The translations under genes were made by a program, and so were the position numbers. The notes beneath the pieces are model-generated. The model did not search any database, had not been told where the DNA came from, and was given only the letters and a program-made list of their open reading frames with translations. This document shows, in pieces, positions 28,074 through 35,843 of a DNA stretch of 64,000 nucleotides; position 1 is the stretch's first letter, and each line of letters opens with the position of its first letter. Origin of the DNA: Xanthomonas sacchari (GTDB lineage Bacteria > Pseudomonadota > Gammaproteobacteria > Xanthomonadales > Xanthomonadaceae); assembly GCF_040529065.1 (NCBI RefSeq), contig NZ_CP132343.1, forward strand, positions 4,464,001-4,528,000. The letters run 5' to 3'.

Positions 28074-28541
28074 TTCCCCCTCCGAAAAATCCAATATGAG
28101 GATACAAAACTCAAAGAACTGAGACCAAATCACTCTCCATCGCAGCGGCAGATAAGTTCAAAAATCGCATTCAGCTGCATGCGCCACCAGGCACAAGAAA
28201 ATTCGTGAGTTAATAATAAGGTAAGCGGCCGTCTACGTCGTGCTAGCGCAGCAACCTATAGGCAGACATAACCGAAAAACGATCCTTCTAATCTTTAACG
28301 TAGCCGGCCACTGCTAGACTGAAAAACCATCGACAAAGCGTTCGAGGCTCCTCGGCCATTCTTCCCAATTCTGCTTACCCGCCGCCACGCGTCACAAATA
28401 CCTGGTAGTCGCAGCGGCACCCAAGACGGCAGGAGAGATGGCGGCGCGAATAAATAGATTTTCACTATATTCAAAAGAATTATGGATGATCCACAAGATT
28501 TTGCGGTTATAACTATAATCCACAACTAACAAATAGACCGA
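28074..28541. other. AT-rich intergenic region
   Basis: 468 bp between the island gene and the end of nrdJb. It holds no supported gene: the 76-codon frame at 28295-28525 has no ribosome binding site or recognisable protein. AT-rich patches such as AAAATAGATTTTCACTATATTC may be promoter material. No repeats of families A-C. Confidence 0.45.
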
Positions 28542-29381
28542 TCACCCACACTTCGAATAACCACAATTCAAACAAGTCGCACACCCATCCATAATGACGA
28601 GCGCCTTAGTATTGCACTTGTGGCACATCGTGGCCGACGGCGGGAAACTCGCGCCGTCGCCGGTGACGGCGATGTCATCTTCGTGGTCGGCGGTGGAGTC
28701 GGCGGACACCGCACCCTCATCTGCCCTGCGGGCACCTTCTCCCGCAGGAGAAGGAACCGCCTTGCTCACTTCACTGTTTTTTTTTGAGCGTTCTTCGTAC
28801 TGCTTGCGCTTCTCGGCGATCAGCGCGCGCTGGTGGTCGCTCATTTCCGGGTCGTGCAGCAGGCCGATCGACTTCATGTGCTCTTCGACGATGCTGCCCA
28901 GTTCGGCGACCAGCGACGGCATGTACACGCCGCCGGCCTTGAAGTAGCCGCCCTTGGGGTCGAACACGGCCTTCATCTCGTCGACCAGGAAGGTGACGTC
29001 GCCGCCCTTGCGGAACACGGCGGACATGATACGGGTCAGCGCCACGATCCACTGGAAGTGCTCCATGGACTTGGAGTTGACGAAGATTTCGAACGGGCGG
29101 CGCAGTTCGTGCTCGGTGCCGGCGTTGAGCACGATGTCGTTGAGGGTCACGTACATGGCGTGTTCCACCAACGGCGATTTGATCTTGTAGGTGCTGCCGA
29201 TCAGCACGTCCGGACGCTCGATGCGCTCGTGCATGTGGATGATGTTGTCCGCCGGCGCTTCGGCCTCGGCGGTGGCGCGATCGATCGACGAGGCGGGCAC
29301 CGCGGCGGCGGCGTCGCGCGCCTTGTCCTCGGGGGTGACGACGGCGTAGCCCTTGATTTTCTGGTCGATCTTGATGGCCAT
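28542..29381 (-). CDS. nrdJb: Split class II ribonucleotide reductase, C-terminal subunit NrdJb
   Basis: The 279-residue C-terminal part of an adenosylcobalamin-dependent ribonucleotide reductase, separate from the catalytic subunit NrdJa. The middle (55-185) contains the conserved TYKIKSPLVEHAMYVTLND and PFEIFVNSKSMEHFQWIVALTRIMSAVFRKGGDV segments. The end holds Cys residues C253, C256, C267, C270, C273 and C278, which combine a zinc-ribbon-like site with the redox Cys that regenerate the active site. Residues ~207-227 (VPSPAGEGARRADEGAVS) are encoded by a palindromic repeat inserted in frame. NrdJa is encoded upstream in the same direction, with a histone-like gene between. Confidence 0.88.
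   Translation of the reverse strand: MAIKIDQKIKGYAVVTPEDKARDAAAAVPASSIDRATAEAEAPADNIIHMHERIERPDVLIGSTYKIKSPLVEHAMYVTLNDIVLNAGTEHELRRPFEIFVNSKSMEHFQWIVALTRIMSAVFRKGGDVTFLVDEMKAVFDPKGGYFKAGGVYMPSLVAELGSIVEEHMKSIGLLHDPEMSDHQRALIAEKRKQYEERSKKNSEVSKAVPSPAGEGARRADEGAVSADSTADHEDDIAVTGDGASFPPSATMCHKCNTKALVIMDGCATCLNCGYSKCG
28711..28754. repeat. Family B repeat inside the nrdJb reading frame
   Basis: GCACCCTCATCTGCCC-TGCGGGCACC followed by a TTCTCCCGCAGGAGAA stem, the same element type as at 15483-15531 and 41838-41882. It lies wholly within nrdJb and is translated as a linker before the Cys-rich tail. Confidence 0.8.
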
Positions 29382-29425
29382 GAGGCGTGCGTTCCTGGAA
29401 GGCGGAGCGGGACGGGCGTGGGCCC

Positions 29426-29458
29426 GGCCTCTCTCCCGCGCACGGGAGAGAGGGTGCG
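29426..29458. repeat. Family B-like palindrome between nrdJb and the histone-like gene
   Basis: CCTCTCTCCCGCGCACGGGA-GAGAGGGTGCG forms a stem of about 10 bp in the 87 bp gap. It may act as a terminator or mRNA-stabilising hairpin after the histone-like gene. Confidence 0.65.
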
Positions 29459-29468
29459 ACGGGTCGGC

Positions 29469-30158
29469 TTACTTCTTGGCGCGGGTGGCCGCGGCCTTCT
29501 TGCCGGCGGCCTTGCGCACGGTGGTCTTCTTCACTGCGGTGCTCTTCTTGGCGACCTTGGCAGTGCTCTTCTTGACCGCCTTGGCGGCCTTGCCCACGGC
29601 CTTCTTGGCCACGGCCTTGCGCGCGCCCACGGCCTTCTTCACCCCGCTCTTCTTGGCGACCACCGACTTCTTGGTCACGGCCTTCTTGGCGGCGACCTTC
29701 TTGACCGCCTTCTTCGGCGCGGCCTTCTTGGCGGTCACTTTCTCGGCCGGCGCCTTCTTCGCAGCGACCTTCTTGGCCACGGCCTTCTTCGCCGGCGCCT
29801 TCTTCGCAGCCGCCTTCTTGGCGGTCTTCTTGCCGCCCTTGGTCAGCGCAGCCGCTTCGGCCTGGGCGCTGGCCTTGGCCGCTTCCAGCTTCTTGCGCGC
29901 GCTGGCGACGGTCTTCTTGACCGCCTTGCCGGCCTTCTCGGCGCGCTTGGCCACGGCCTTCTCGGCCTTCTTCACCGCCTTGCGGGTCTTGGCGACCTGG
30001 TCCTGCACGCGCTTCTGCACGGTCTCGGCGGTCTGCTTGACCGTGGCCACGGCCTCGCTGGCGGTGGCGGCGATGGTCTCGCCGACGTTGGTGGCGGTTT
30101 CTTTCACGTTCTCGGCGACCTGCGTCAGCGTCGCCGTGACGCCATTTCCATTGCTCAT
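29469..30158 (-). CDS. Histone H1-like Ala/Lys-rich DNA-binding protein
   Basis: A 229-residue protein. Residues 1-60 form an amphipathic helix with Thr/Glu/Val repeats (LTQVAENVKETATNVGETIA), like phasin or apolipoprotein-type helices. From about 60 to the end it is built of Lys/Ala repeats of the K-K-A-x-A-K-K-A type (AKKAAAKKAPAKKAVAKK), as in bacterial histone H1 homologues (HctA/AlgP-like). It probably binds and compacts DNA non-specifically. It sits between the two halves of the ribonucleotide reductase in the same direction. Confidence 0.85.
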   Translation of the reverse strand: MSNGNGVTATLTQVAENVKETATNVGETIAATASEAVATVKQTAETVQKRVQDQVAKTRKAVKKAEKAVAKRAEKAGKAVKKTVASARKKLEAAKASAQAEAAALTKGGKKTAKKAAAKKAPAKKAVAKKVAAKKAPAEKVTAKKAAPKKAVKKVAAKKAVTKKSVVAKKSGVKKAVGARKAVAKKAVGKAAKAVKKSTAKVAKKSTAVKKTTVRKAAGKKAAATRAKK

Positions 30159-30348
30159 AAAACCCTCCTCAGGGTGTCAGTGTTTATGTCACGCGGGCGA
30201 TGCTATACCGATTGCAGCGAAGCGGGGAGCCGGAAACGGCGACATACGGCGGACGGAGGGGAAGCGTTGGGGAAGCACGGCGCGCCGCGTTCCAGGGCTT
30301 CCACCGCCGCCCTCCCCTCCGCCGGCGCGGAGAGGAGACGGGACGGCG

Positions 30349-32502
30349 TCAGAACTTGCCGTAATACCCTTCTTTCAGCGCATCGAACAGGTTGGCGGCG
30401 GTGTGCATCTCGCCGTCGTACTCGATCTGTTCGTTGCCCTTGACCTCGACCACGCTGCCGTCTTCCAGCTCGAAGCGGTAGGTGGTGTTCTCCAGGTCCG
30501 CTTCCTTCACGAGCACGCCCTGGAAGGCGGCCGGGTTGAAGCGGAACGTGGTGCAACCCTTCAGCCCCTGCTGGTGGGCGTAGCGGTAGATGTCCTTGAA
30601 CTGCTCGTAGGGATAGTCGGTGGGGACGTTGGCGGTCTTGGAGATGGAGCTGTCCACCCACTTCTGCGCGGCGGCCTGCACGTCCACGTGTTCCTTGGGG
30701 TGGATGTCGTCGGCGGCGATGAAGTAGTCCGGCAGGCGCGCGGCGGCGTCCTCGGCGAACGGCATCGCCTTGGCGTTGACCAGGTGGCGGTAGGCCAGCA
30801 GTTCGAAGGAGAACACGTCCACCTTCTCCTTGCTCTTCTTGCCCTCGCGGATCACGTTGCGGCTGTAGTGGTGGGCGAAGCTCGGTTCGATGCCGTTGGA
30901 GGCGTTGTTGGCTAGGCTCAGCGAAATGGTGCCGGTGGGGGCGATGGAGCTGTGGTGGGTGAAGCGCGCGCCCACCTCGGCCAGTTCCTCGACCAGCGCC
31001 GGCGCCACCTCGGCGATGCGCTGCATGTAGCGGCTGTATTTGGCGTGCAGCAGGCGGCCTTCGATGCGCTCACCGACGCGCCAGCCCTCGCGGGCCATCT
31101 CCGGGCGCTGCCGCAGCATCGCCGCGGTGACCTCGAAGGTCTCCTGCATGATCGGCGCCGGGCCCTTCTCCTTGGCCAGCGACAGCGCGGTCTCCCAGCC
31201 GGCCACGGCCATCTCGCGGGCGATGGACTCGGTGAACTCGCACGACTCGGCGCTGCCGTACTTCATGCGCAGCATGGTCATGGTCGAGCCCAGGCCGAGG
31301 AAGCCCATGCCGTGACGGCGCTTGCGCATGATCTCGTCGCGCTGCTGCTGCAGCGGCAGGCCGTTGACCTCGACCACGTTGTCGAGCATGCGGGTGAACA
31401 CCCGCACCACTTCCTTGTATTCCTCCCAGTCGAAGCGGGCGCGCTCGGTGAACGGCTCGCGCACGAAGGTGGTGAGGTTGATCGAGCCGAGCAGGCAGGC
31501 GCCGTAGGGCGGCAATGGTTGCTCGCCGCAAGGATTGGTCGCGCGGATGTTCTCGCACCACCAGTTGTTGTTCATTTCGTTGACGCGGTCGATCAGGATG
31601 AAACCCGGCTCGGCGTAGTCGTAGGTGGAGACCATGATCATGTCCCACAGGTGGCGGGCGCGGATGTGCCCGTACACCTTGCACGCGACCAGGCCGTCGT
31701 CGCGCACGATGTAGTCGTGGTGCGTGGGCCAGTCGCGCCACACCACGGCGCTGGCGTCGGCCAGGTCGATGTCGGCCTCTTCCTTGCGGTTCACCGGGAA
31801 CACCAGCGGCCAGTCGGCGTCCTGCTCCACCGCCTGCATGAAGCCGTCGGTGATCAGCAGCGACAGGTTGAACTGGCGCAGGCGCCCGTCCTCGCGCTTG
31901 GCGCGGATGAAATCCTTCACGTCCGGGTGGGACACGTCGAAGGTGCCCATCTGCGCGCCGCGGCGGCCGCCGGCCGAGGACACGGTGAAGCACATCTTGT
32001 CGAAGATATCCATGAACGACATCGGCCCGGAGGTGTAGGCGCCGGCGCCGGCCACGAACGCGCCGCGCGGACGCAGCGTGCTGAACTCGTAGCCGATGCC
32101 GCAGCCGGCCTTGAGGGTCAGCCCAGCCTCGTGGACCTTCTCCAGAATGCCGTCCATCGAGTCGGTGATGGTGCCCGACACGGTGCAGTTGATCGTGCTG
32201 GTGGCCGGCTTGTGTTCCTGCGCGCCGGCGTTGGAGGTGATGCGCCCGGCCGGAATCGCGCCGCGGCGCAGCGCCCAGGTGAAGCGCTCGAACCAGTAGG
32301 CACGCAACTCGTCGGTGGACTCGGCATCGGCCAGCGCCCGCGCCACGCGCAGGTAGGTGCCGTCGATGTCGGCATCCAGCGGCTCGCCCTGCTTGGTCTT
32401 GAGCCGATACTTCTTGTCCCAGATGTCCTGCGACGCCGGCTGCATCGGGATGGGGTCGTGCTTGGATCCGGTCTGGACGACTTCCAGGCGCACCGTACTC
32501 AT
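30349..32502 (-). CDS. nrdJa: Split class II ribonucleotide reductase, catalytic subunit NrdJa
   Basis: A 717-residue adenosylcobalamin-dependent reductase that makes deoxyribonucleotides with or without oxygen. Visible landmarks: INCTVSGTI with an active-site Cys, AGCGIGYEFSTLRPRG, SSAGGRRGAQMGTFDVSHPD, TNPCGEQPLPPYGACLLGSINL with the radical-site Cys region, and APTGTISLSLANNASNGIEPSF. The C-terminal redox tail is missing and supplied by NrdJb. The start at 32502 (GAGGAG ahead) is preferred over the longer frame. Two NrdR-box-like sites lie 225-270 bp upstream. Confidence 0.94.
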   Translation of the reverse strand: MSTVRLEVVQTGSKHDPIPMQPASQDIWDKKYRLKTKQGEPLDADIDGTYLRVARALADAESTDELRAYWFERFTWALRRGAIPAGRITSNAGAQEHKPATSTINCTVSGTITDSMDGILEKVHEAGLTLKAGCGIGYEFSTLRPRGAFVAGAGAYTSGPMSFMDIFDKMCFTVSSAGGRRGAQMGTFDVSHPDVKDFIRAKREDGRLRQFNLSLLITDGFMQAVEQDADWPLVFPVNRKEEADIDLADASAVVWRDWPTHHDYIVRDDGLVACKVYGHIRARHLWDMIMVSTYDYAEPGFILIDRVNEMNNNWWCENIRATNPCGEQPLPPYGACLLGSINLTTFVREPFTERARFDWEEYKEVVRVFTRMLDNVVEVNGLPLQQQRDEIMRKRRHGMGFLGLGSTMTMLRMKYGSAESCEFTESIAREMAVAGWETALSLAKEKGPAPIMQETFEVTAAMLRQRPEMAREGWRVGERIEGRLLHAKYSRYMQRIAEVAPALVEELAEVGARFTHHSSIAPTGTISLSLANNASNGIEPSFAHHYSRNVIREGKKSKEKVDVFSFELLAYRHLVNAKAMPFAEDAAARLPDYFIAADDIHPKEHVDVQAAAQKWVDSSISKTANVPTDYPYEQFKDIYRYAHQQGLKGCTTFRFNPAAFQGVLVKEADLENTTYRFELEDGSVVEVKGNEQIEYDGEMHTAANLFDALKEGYYGKF

Positions 32503-32725
32503 TCTGCTGTGTTCTCCTCGAACCTGTCCCGATGAAGCGGATGGGTGGTCATCCGCCGTGTGTCTTGTGTATCGCACTTGCGCTGCACAGCAGAGACGGC
32601 CGCGGCAGCGCACGCGGCGCCTGCCCTCGACCGATCAAAAATCCCCTGATTCCGCGACGTTTCCTGTCACCGTCCCGTCATGCACCGCCGAGCGCGCCCC
32701 TGGATGTGAAGTCCTGGTGAAGAAA

Positions 32726-32741
32726 ACCCTATGTCTAGTGC
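32726..32741. promoter_or_regulatory. NrdR-box-like site 1
   Basis: ACCCTATGTCTAGTGC matches the NrdR consensus ACACWATATATWGTGT at 12 of 16 positions, including the CTA...TAG core. Its centre is 31 bp from site 2, three helical turns, the standard spacing of paired NrdR boxes. NrdR represses ribonucleotide reductase genes when dATP is high. Confidence 0.65.
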
Positions 32742-32756
32742 CGCACCGAAGCCCTA

Positions 32757-32772
32757 CCGCTACATGTAGTGG
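32757..32772. promoter_or_regulatory. NrdR-box-like site 2
   Basis: CCGCTACATGTAGTGG, an almost perfect palindrome with a CTACATGTAG core, matches the NrdR consensus at 11 of 16 positions. Paired with site 1 at 31 bp centre-to-centre. Confidence 0.65.
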
Positions 32773-32994
32773 CTGCGACACGCGTGAACGCTAACGCCGG
32801 GCAGGCCCAGTGTCAACGTCGCCGCGACGCGATTCGGCGCTGTCGCTGCGCCGCGCACGCAAGGCGCTACTGCGGCCTTGCGCAGGCGGCACCGGAGCGC
32901 TTTCACTGGCGGTTAAACGCCGCGCGTTCATCTTGATTTACGCGCACGCGCGCCCATCTGCCCCACGTCTCCCGCGTTCCCCGGAAACCGACCC

Positions 32995-34431
32995 ATGCGA
33001 CCGCTGCCTACGCTGCTGACCCTGACCGCCGCCGCTGCCTTCGGCGGTTTCGCCGCCACCGCGATCAATGCGCAACTGGACAACCGCGCCGAGGCCGCGC
33101 CCGCCGCGGCACCGCCGCCGCTGTCCGCGGCCGCGCGCCTGCCGTCCTCGGTGGCCGGCGAGCCGCTGCCGTCGTTGGCGCCGATGCTGCAGAAGGTGAT
33201 GCCGGCGGTGGTGAGCATCAACACCAAGCAGGTGGTGCGGGTGCGCAATCCGTTCTTCAACGACCCGATCCTGCGCCGCCTGTTCCCGGACATCCCGCAG
33301 GAGCGCATCAACGAGTCGCTGGGTTCGGGCGTGATCATCGACGCGAAGAACGGCTACGTGCTGACCAACCACCACGTGGTCGAGAACGCCGACGACGTGC
33401 AGGTGACCCTGGCCGACGGGCGCAGCTTCAAGGCCGAGTTCATGGGCTCGGACGCGGACACCGACATCGCGCTGATCCGGATCAAGGCCGACAACCTCAC
33501 CGAGATCCGCCTGGGCGACAGCGACAAGCTGCGCGTGGGCGACTTCGTCGCCGCCATCGGCAACCCGTTCGGCTTCACCCAGACCGTCACCTCCGGCATC
33601 GTTTCGGCAATGGGCCGCAACGGCATCCGCGGCCTGGGCTACCAGAACTTCATCCAGACCGACGCCTCGATCAACCCCGGCAACTCCGGCGGCGCGCTGG
33701 TGGACCTGCGCGGCGAACTGGTGGGCATCAACACAGCCAGCTTCAACCCGCAGGGCAGCATGGCCGGCAACATCGGCCTGGGCCTGGCGATCCCGTCGAA
33801 CCTGGCACGCGCGGTGGTCGACCAGTTGATCAAGAACAACGGGGTGATGATCCGCGGCACCCTAGGCATCGAGACGCAGAACCTGACCTCGCAGATGGCG
33901 CAGGGCCTGGGCCTGTCGGCGCCGCGCGGGGCGCTGGTGACGCGGGTGCTGGCCGGCTCGTCGGCCGCGGCCGCCGGGCTGCAGCCGGGCGACGTGGTGG
34001 TCGCCGCCAACGGCGAGCGCCTGGACAGCGCCGAGGCGCTGCACAATTACGAGGGCCTGCAGCCGGTGGGCAGCACCGTGACCCTGGACGTGCGCCGCGA
34101 CGGCAAGCCGCTGCAGCTCAAGGCCACGCTCAAGGAGCAGCCGCGCGCGATCAGCGGCGAGTCGCTGGATCCGCGGCTGAGCGGCGCCACCTTCGCCGAC
34201 CTGCCCGAATCGCTGCGCCAGTCCGGCATCTCCGGCGTGCTGATCGGCAACGTGGCGCGCGGCAGCCGCGCGGCGCGCAACGGCCTGGCCAGCGGCGACA
34301 TCGTGGTGGCCGCCTCGGTCGGCGAGTTCGCCGACCTGGCCAGCTACCGCGCCAACTTCGCGCGCAAGCCGGCGCAACTGGTGCTGCGCGTGGTGCGCGG
34401 CGGCGCGCAGGCCGACCTGGTCATGCAGTGA
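32995..34431 (+). CDS. Periplasmic serine protease of the DegP/HtrA family
   Basis: A 478-residue Do-like protease. Signal peptide or anchor at 1-26 (LPTLLTLTAAAAFGGFAATAINA). The trypsin-like domain shows H127 (TNHHVV), D157 (DTDIALIR) and S231 (NPGNSGG). Two PDZ domains follow: about 275-375 (with GALVTRVLAGSSAAAAGLQPGD) and 390-475 (GVLIGNVARGSRAARNGLASGD). It degrades or refolds misfolded envelope proteins. DegQ versus DegP cannot be settled from sequence alone; the short LA loop favours DegQ-like. Confidence 0.93.
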   Translation: MRPLPTLLTLTAAAAFGGFAATAINAQLDNRAEAAPAAAPPPLSAAARLPSSVAGEPLPSLAPMLQKVMPAVVSINTKQVVRVRNPFFNDPILRRLFPDIPQERINESLGSGVIIDAKNGYVLTNHHVVENADDVQVTLADGRSFKAEFMGSDADTDIALIRIKADNLTEIRLGDSDKLRVGDFVAAIGNPFGFTQTVTSGIVSAMGRNGIRGLGYQNFIQTDASINPGNSGGALVDLRGELVGINTASFNPQGSMAGNIGLGLAIPSNLARAVVDQLIKNNGVMIRGTLGIETQNLTSQMAQGLGLSAPRGALVTRVLAGSSAAAAGLQPGDVVVAANGERLDSAEALHNYEGLQPVGSTVTLDVRRDGKPLQLKATLKEQPRAISGESLDPRLSGATFADLPESLRQSGISGVLIGNVARGSRAARNGLASGDIVVAASVGEFADLASYRANFARKPAQLVLRVVRGGAQADLVMQ

Positions 34432-34441
34432 GCCGACGCGC

Positions 34442-34669
34442 TCAGTCCAGGCGCGCGGCGTAATCGTCGCGCACGTGCTGGTTGAGGTAGGTGGTGAGGC
34501 CGCGCCCAGCCGCGGCCAGGCGCTGCATCTCCATGACATGGAGCAGGCCGGGATGCTGGCGGTCGTAGCGGTAGGTGGCGCCGTCGGCGAAGCGCAGCAC
34601 GATCCAGTCCGGGCCGCTGTCGTAGGCGACCACCCCGGCATGGCCGCTCCGGTTGCCGTAACGATGCAT
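34442..34669 (-). CDS. KTSC-domain protein
   Basis: A 75-residue protein matching the KTSC domain (lysine-tRNA-synthetase-like small domain): VVAYDSGPDWIVLRFADGATYRYDR, then a helix and LTTYLNQHVRDDYAARLD. Often found as a small stand-alone protein in proteobacteria; function unknown. It converges on the protease gene with 10 bp between. Confidence 0.8.
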   Translation of the reverse strand: MHRYGNRSGHAGVVAYDSGPDWIVLRFADGATYRYDRQHPGLLHVMEMQRLAAAGRGLTTYLNQHVRDDYAARLD

Positions 34670-34693
34670 TGCGATTCCTCCGGGACTTAGAGT

Positions 34694-34826
34694 GGCTAAC
34701 AAAACGTCACGAGCAGCCGCCAGGTGGGTGCGGACGGCGCGGAGGAACCGCAGTGTACGAGTGGTACATGAGGATTCCGAGCACCGTCCGCGCCCGCCTG
34801 GTGGCTGCGCAGTAGTTTTGTTGGCC
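34694..34826. repeat. 133 bp near-palindromic element
   Basis: Two ~65 bp arms (34694-34758 and 34764-34826) are imperfect reverse complements around a 5-base centre (GAGTG) flanked by GTGTAC/GTACAT. The ends read GGCTAACAAAAC and GTTTTGTTGGCC. The inner arms carry GCAGCCGCCAGGTGGGTGCG and its partner. It can fold into one long hairpin with a few mismatches. No open reading frame. It may be a miniature inverted-repeat transposable element or a structured RNA; I see no clear target-site duplication. Confidence 0.75.
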
Positions 34827-34981
34827 GCTCTTGGCCGCTCGCCGGCGAGCGCCGACACTATGGCGCACTGCTTGCGGCGACGAGCTAACACCCCGTACAC
34901 CCCGCCGATGGTATTGGTGTCGCCCCGTTCTGCGCAGCGTCCGCATCGGCGGACGGCAGGCCCCCAAACCCCAGAGGAGAC

Positions 34982-35359
34982 ATGCCCATGAATGCCAGCC
35001 CGACCAATACCGAGAACCTCAAGGACAACCTGAGCGAAGCCGGCGCGCACCTGAAGTCCGCGGCCAGCTACGCCGGCGACGCGATCAAGGGCGCTGCCGG
35101 TGCCGCCGGCGAGGAACTGAAGCTGGGCAAGGCCAACGTCAAGGCCGAGCTGTCCGACAGCGCCCTGTCCGGGTTGGCGGCGGCCGAGTTCGGCGGCGCG
35201 GCAGCGAAGGAGCAGGTGGACGTGCTGCTGGACAAGGGCCGCGACCTGATCGACAGCGCTGCCGAACTGATCCGCGAGCGTCCGCTGGCCTCGTTCGGCG
35301 TGGCCTTCGCCACCGGCTGGATCATCGCCAAGCTGGCGCGCAGCGGCGGCGACAAGTAA
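34982..35359 (+). CDS. YqjD/ElaB-like membrane-anchored protein
   Basis: A 125-residue protein with a long amphipathic, Ala/Lys/Glu-rich helix (10-95, with repeats of the AGDAIKGAAGAAGEELK type) and a C-terminal membrane segment ending in a short basic tail (RPLASFGVAFATGWIIAKLARSGGDK). This DUF883 pattern binds ribosomes to the inner membrane in stationary-phase E. coli. First gene of a three-gene unit equivalent to yqjD-yqjE-yqjK. GAGGAG precedes the tandem ATGs at 34982 and 34988; the second has better spacing. Confidence 0.82.
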   Translation: MPMNASPTNTENLKDNLSEAGAHLKSAASYAGDAIKGAAGAAGEELKLGKANVKAELSDSALSGLAAAEFGGAAAKEQVDVLLDKGRDLIDSAAELIRERPLASFGVAFATGWIIAKLARSGGDK

Positions 35360-35366
35360 GCCGCGC

Positions 35367-35843
35367 GTGAGCGAAGAGCAGGCCCGCACCGACGGCGCCG
35401 CGGCAGACGCCGCGGCGGCACCGTCGCTGGAGGAATCCTTCCGCGCGCTCGGCACGGCCGGACGCGAAGGACTCACCGCCACCCTGGACACCGGCCGCGC
35501 CCTGCGCAAGCTGGTGGCCGCAGACTTCGCCCTGGCCCGTGCCGCTCTGGCGCGGGCCTTGGTGTGGATGACCGTGGCGGTGGCGTTCGGCGCCTCGGCC
35601 TGGATGTTGCTGATGGGTGCGCTGATCGCCTTGCTGCAGCGCATGGGCTGGTCGTGGCTGGCGTCGATCTCGGCCACCGCGGCCTTCAGCCTGGTGGTCA
35701 CCGCGCTCGGTGCCTGGCAGGCGCTGCGCTATTTCGACATGAGCAAGCTCGACGCCACCCGCCGCCAGTTGGCCAAGCTGGGCATCGGCGGCGACGACGA
35801 GGATGGCGACGACGACATCGCCAAGCGTGAGGGCACGCCATGA
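35367..35843 (+). CDS. YqjE-like/phage-holin-family membrane protein
   Basis: A 158-residue protein started by GTG 7 bp after the previous stop. The N-terminal third is Ala-rich and helical. Two membrane segments follow (about 69-93, LVWMTVAVAFGASAWMLLMG, and 100-122), then an acidic cytoplasmic tail (GDDEDGDDD). This matches the family named 'phage holin' in databases, which in this operon context corresponds to YqjE, not a true holin. The stop overlaps the next start (ATGA). Confidence 0.78.
   Translation: MSEEQARTDGAAADAAAAPSLEESFRALGTAGREGLTATLDTGRALRKLVAADFALARAALARALVWMTVAVAFGASAWMLLMGALIALLQRMGWSWLASISATAAFSLVVTALGAWQALRYFDMSKLDATRRQLAKLGIGGDDEDGDDDIAKREGTP

Larger units (their letters stand above)
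25877..28541. mobile_element. AT-rich segment, probable horizontally acquired island
   Basis: Base composition drops sharply from the GC-rich background after the PPOX gene and recovers at the nrdJb gene; the stretch 27018-28541 is visibly AT-rich with A/T runs absent elsewhere. It holds two convergent genes with codon use unlike the neighbours. I found no integrase, transposase, tRNA or clear flanking direct repeat, so the mechanism of entry is not visible. Confidence 0.6.
32503..32994. promoter_or_regulatory. Divergent regulatory region nrdJa / degP-like
   Basis: 492 bp between the divergent nrdJa (-) and serine protease (+) genes, with no supported gene. It includes the two NrdR-box-like palindromes at 32726-32741 and 32757-32772. 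I looked for a B12-box (cobalamin riboswitch) upstream of nrdJa and did not see one. Confidence 0.6.

Noticed and set aside
28295-28525. 76-codon frame in the AT-rich gap
   Set aside because: No ribosome binding site, no recognisable protein, and composition close to random for this segment.
29469-30158. Frameshift or sequencing artefact from low-complexity sequence
   Set aside because: The Lys/Ala repeats form one clean frame with a normal start and stop, as in known bacterial H1-like proteins.
28833-30443. 536-codon + frame opposite the histone-like gene, Leu/Gly-rich
   Set aside because: It is the complement of Lys/Ala repeats; the apparent membrane-like LLGHGLL pattern is an artefact.
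32503-32800. Cobalamin riboswitch upstream of nrdJa
   Set aside because: I searched the leader by eye for the B12 box and did not find it; only the NrdR-like sites are supported.
35367-35843. Phage holin indicating a prophage
   Set aside because: The 'holin' family name is misleading here; the gene lies in a yqjD-yqjE-yqjK-like operon and no other phage gene is near.
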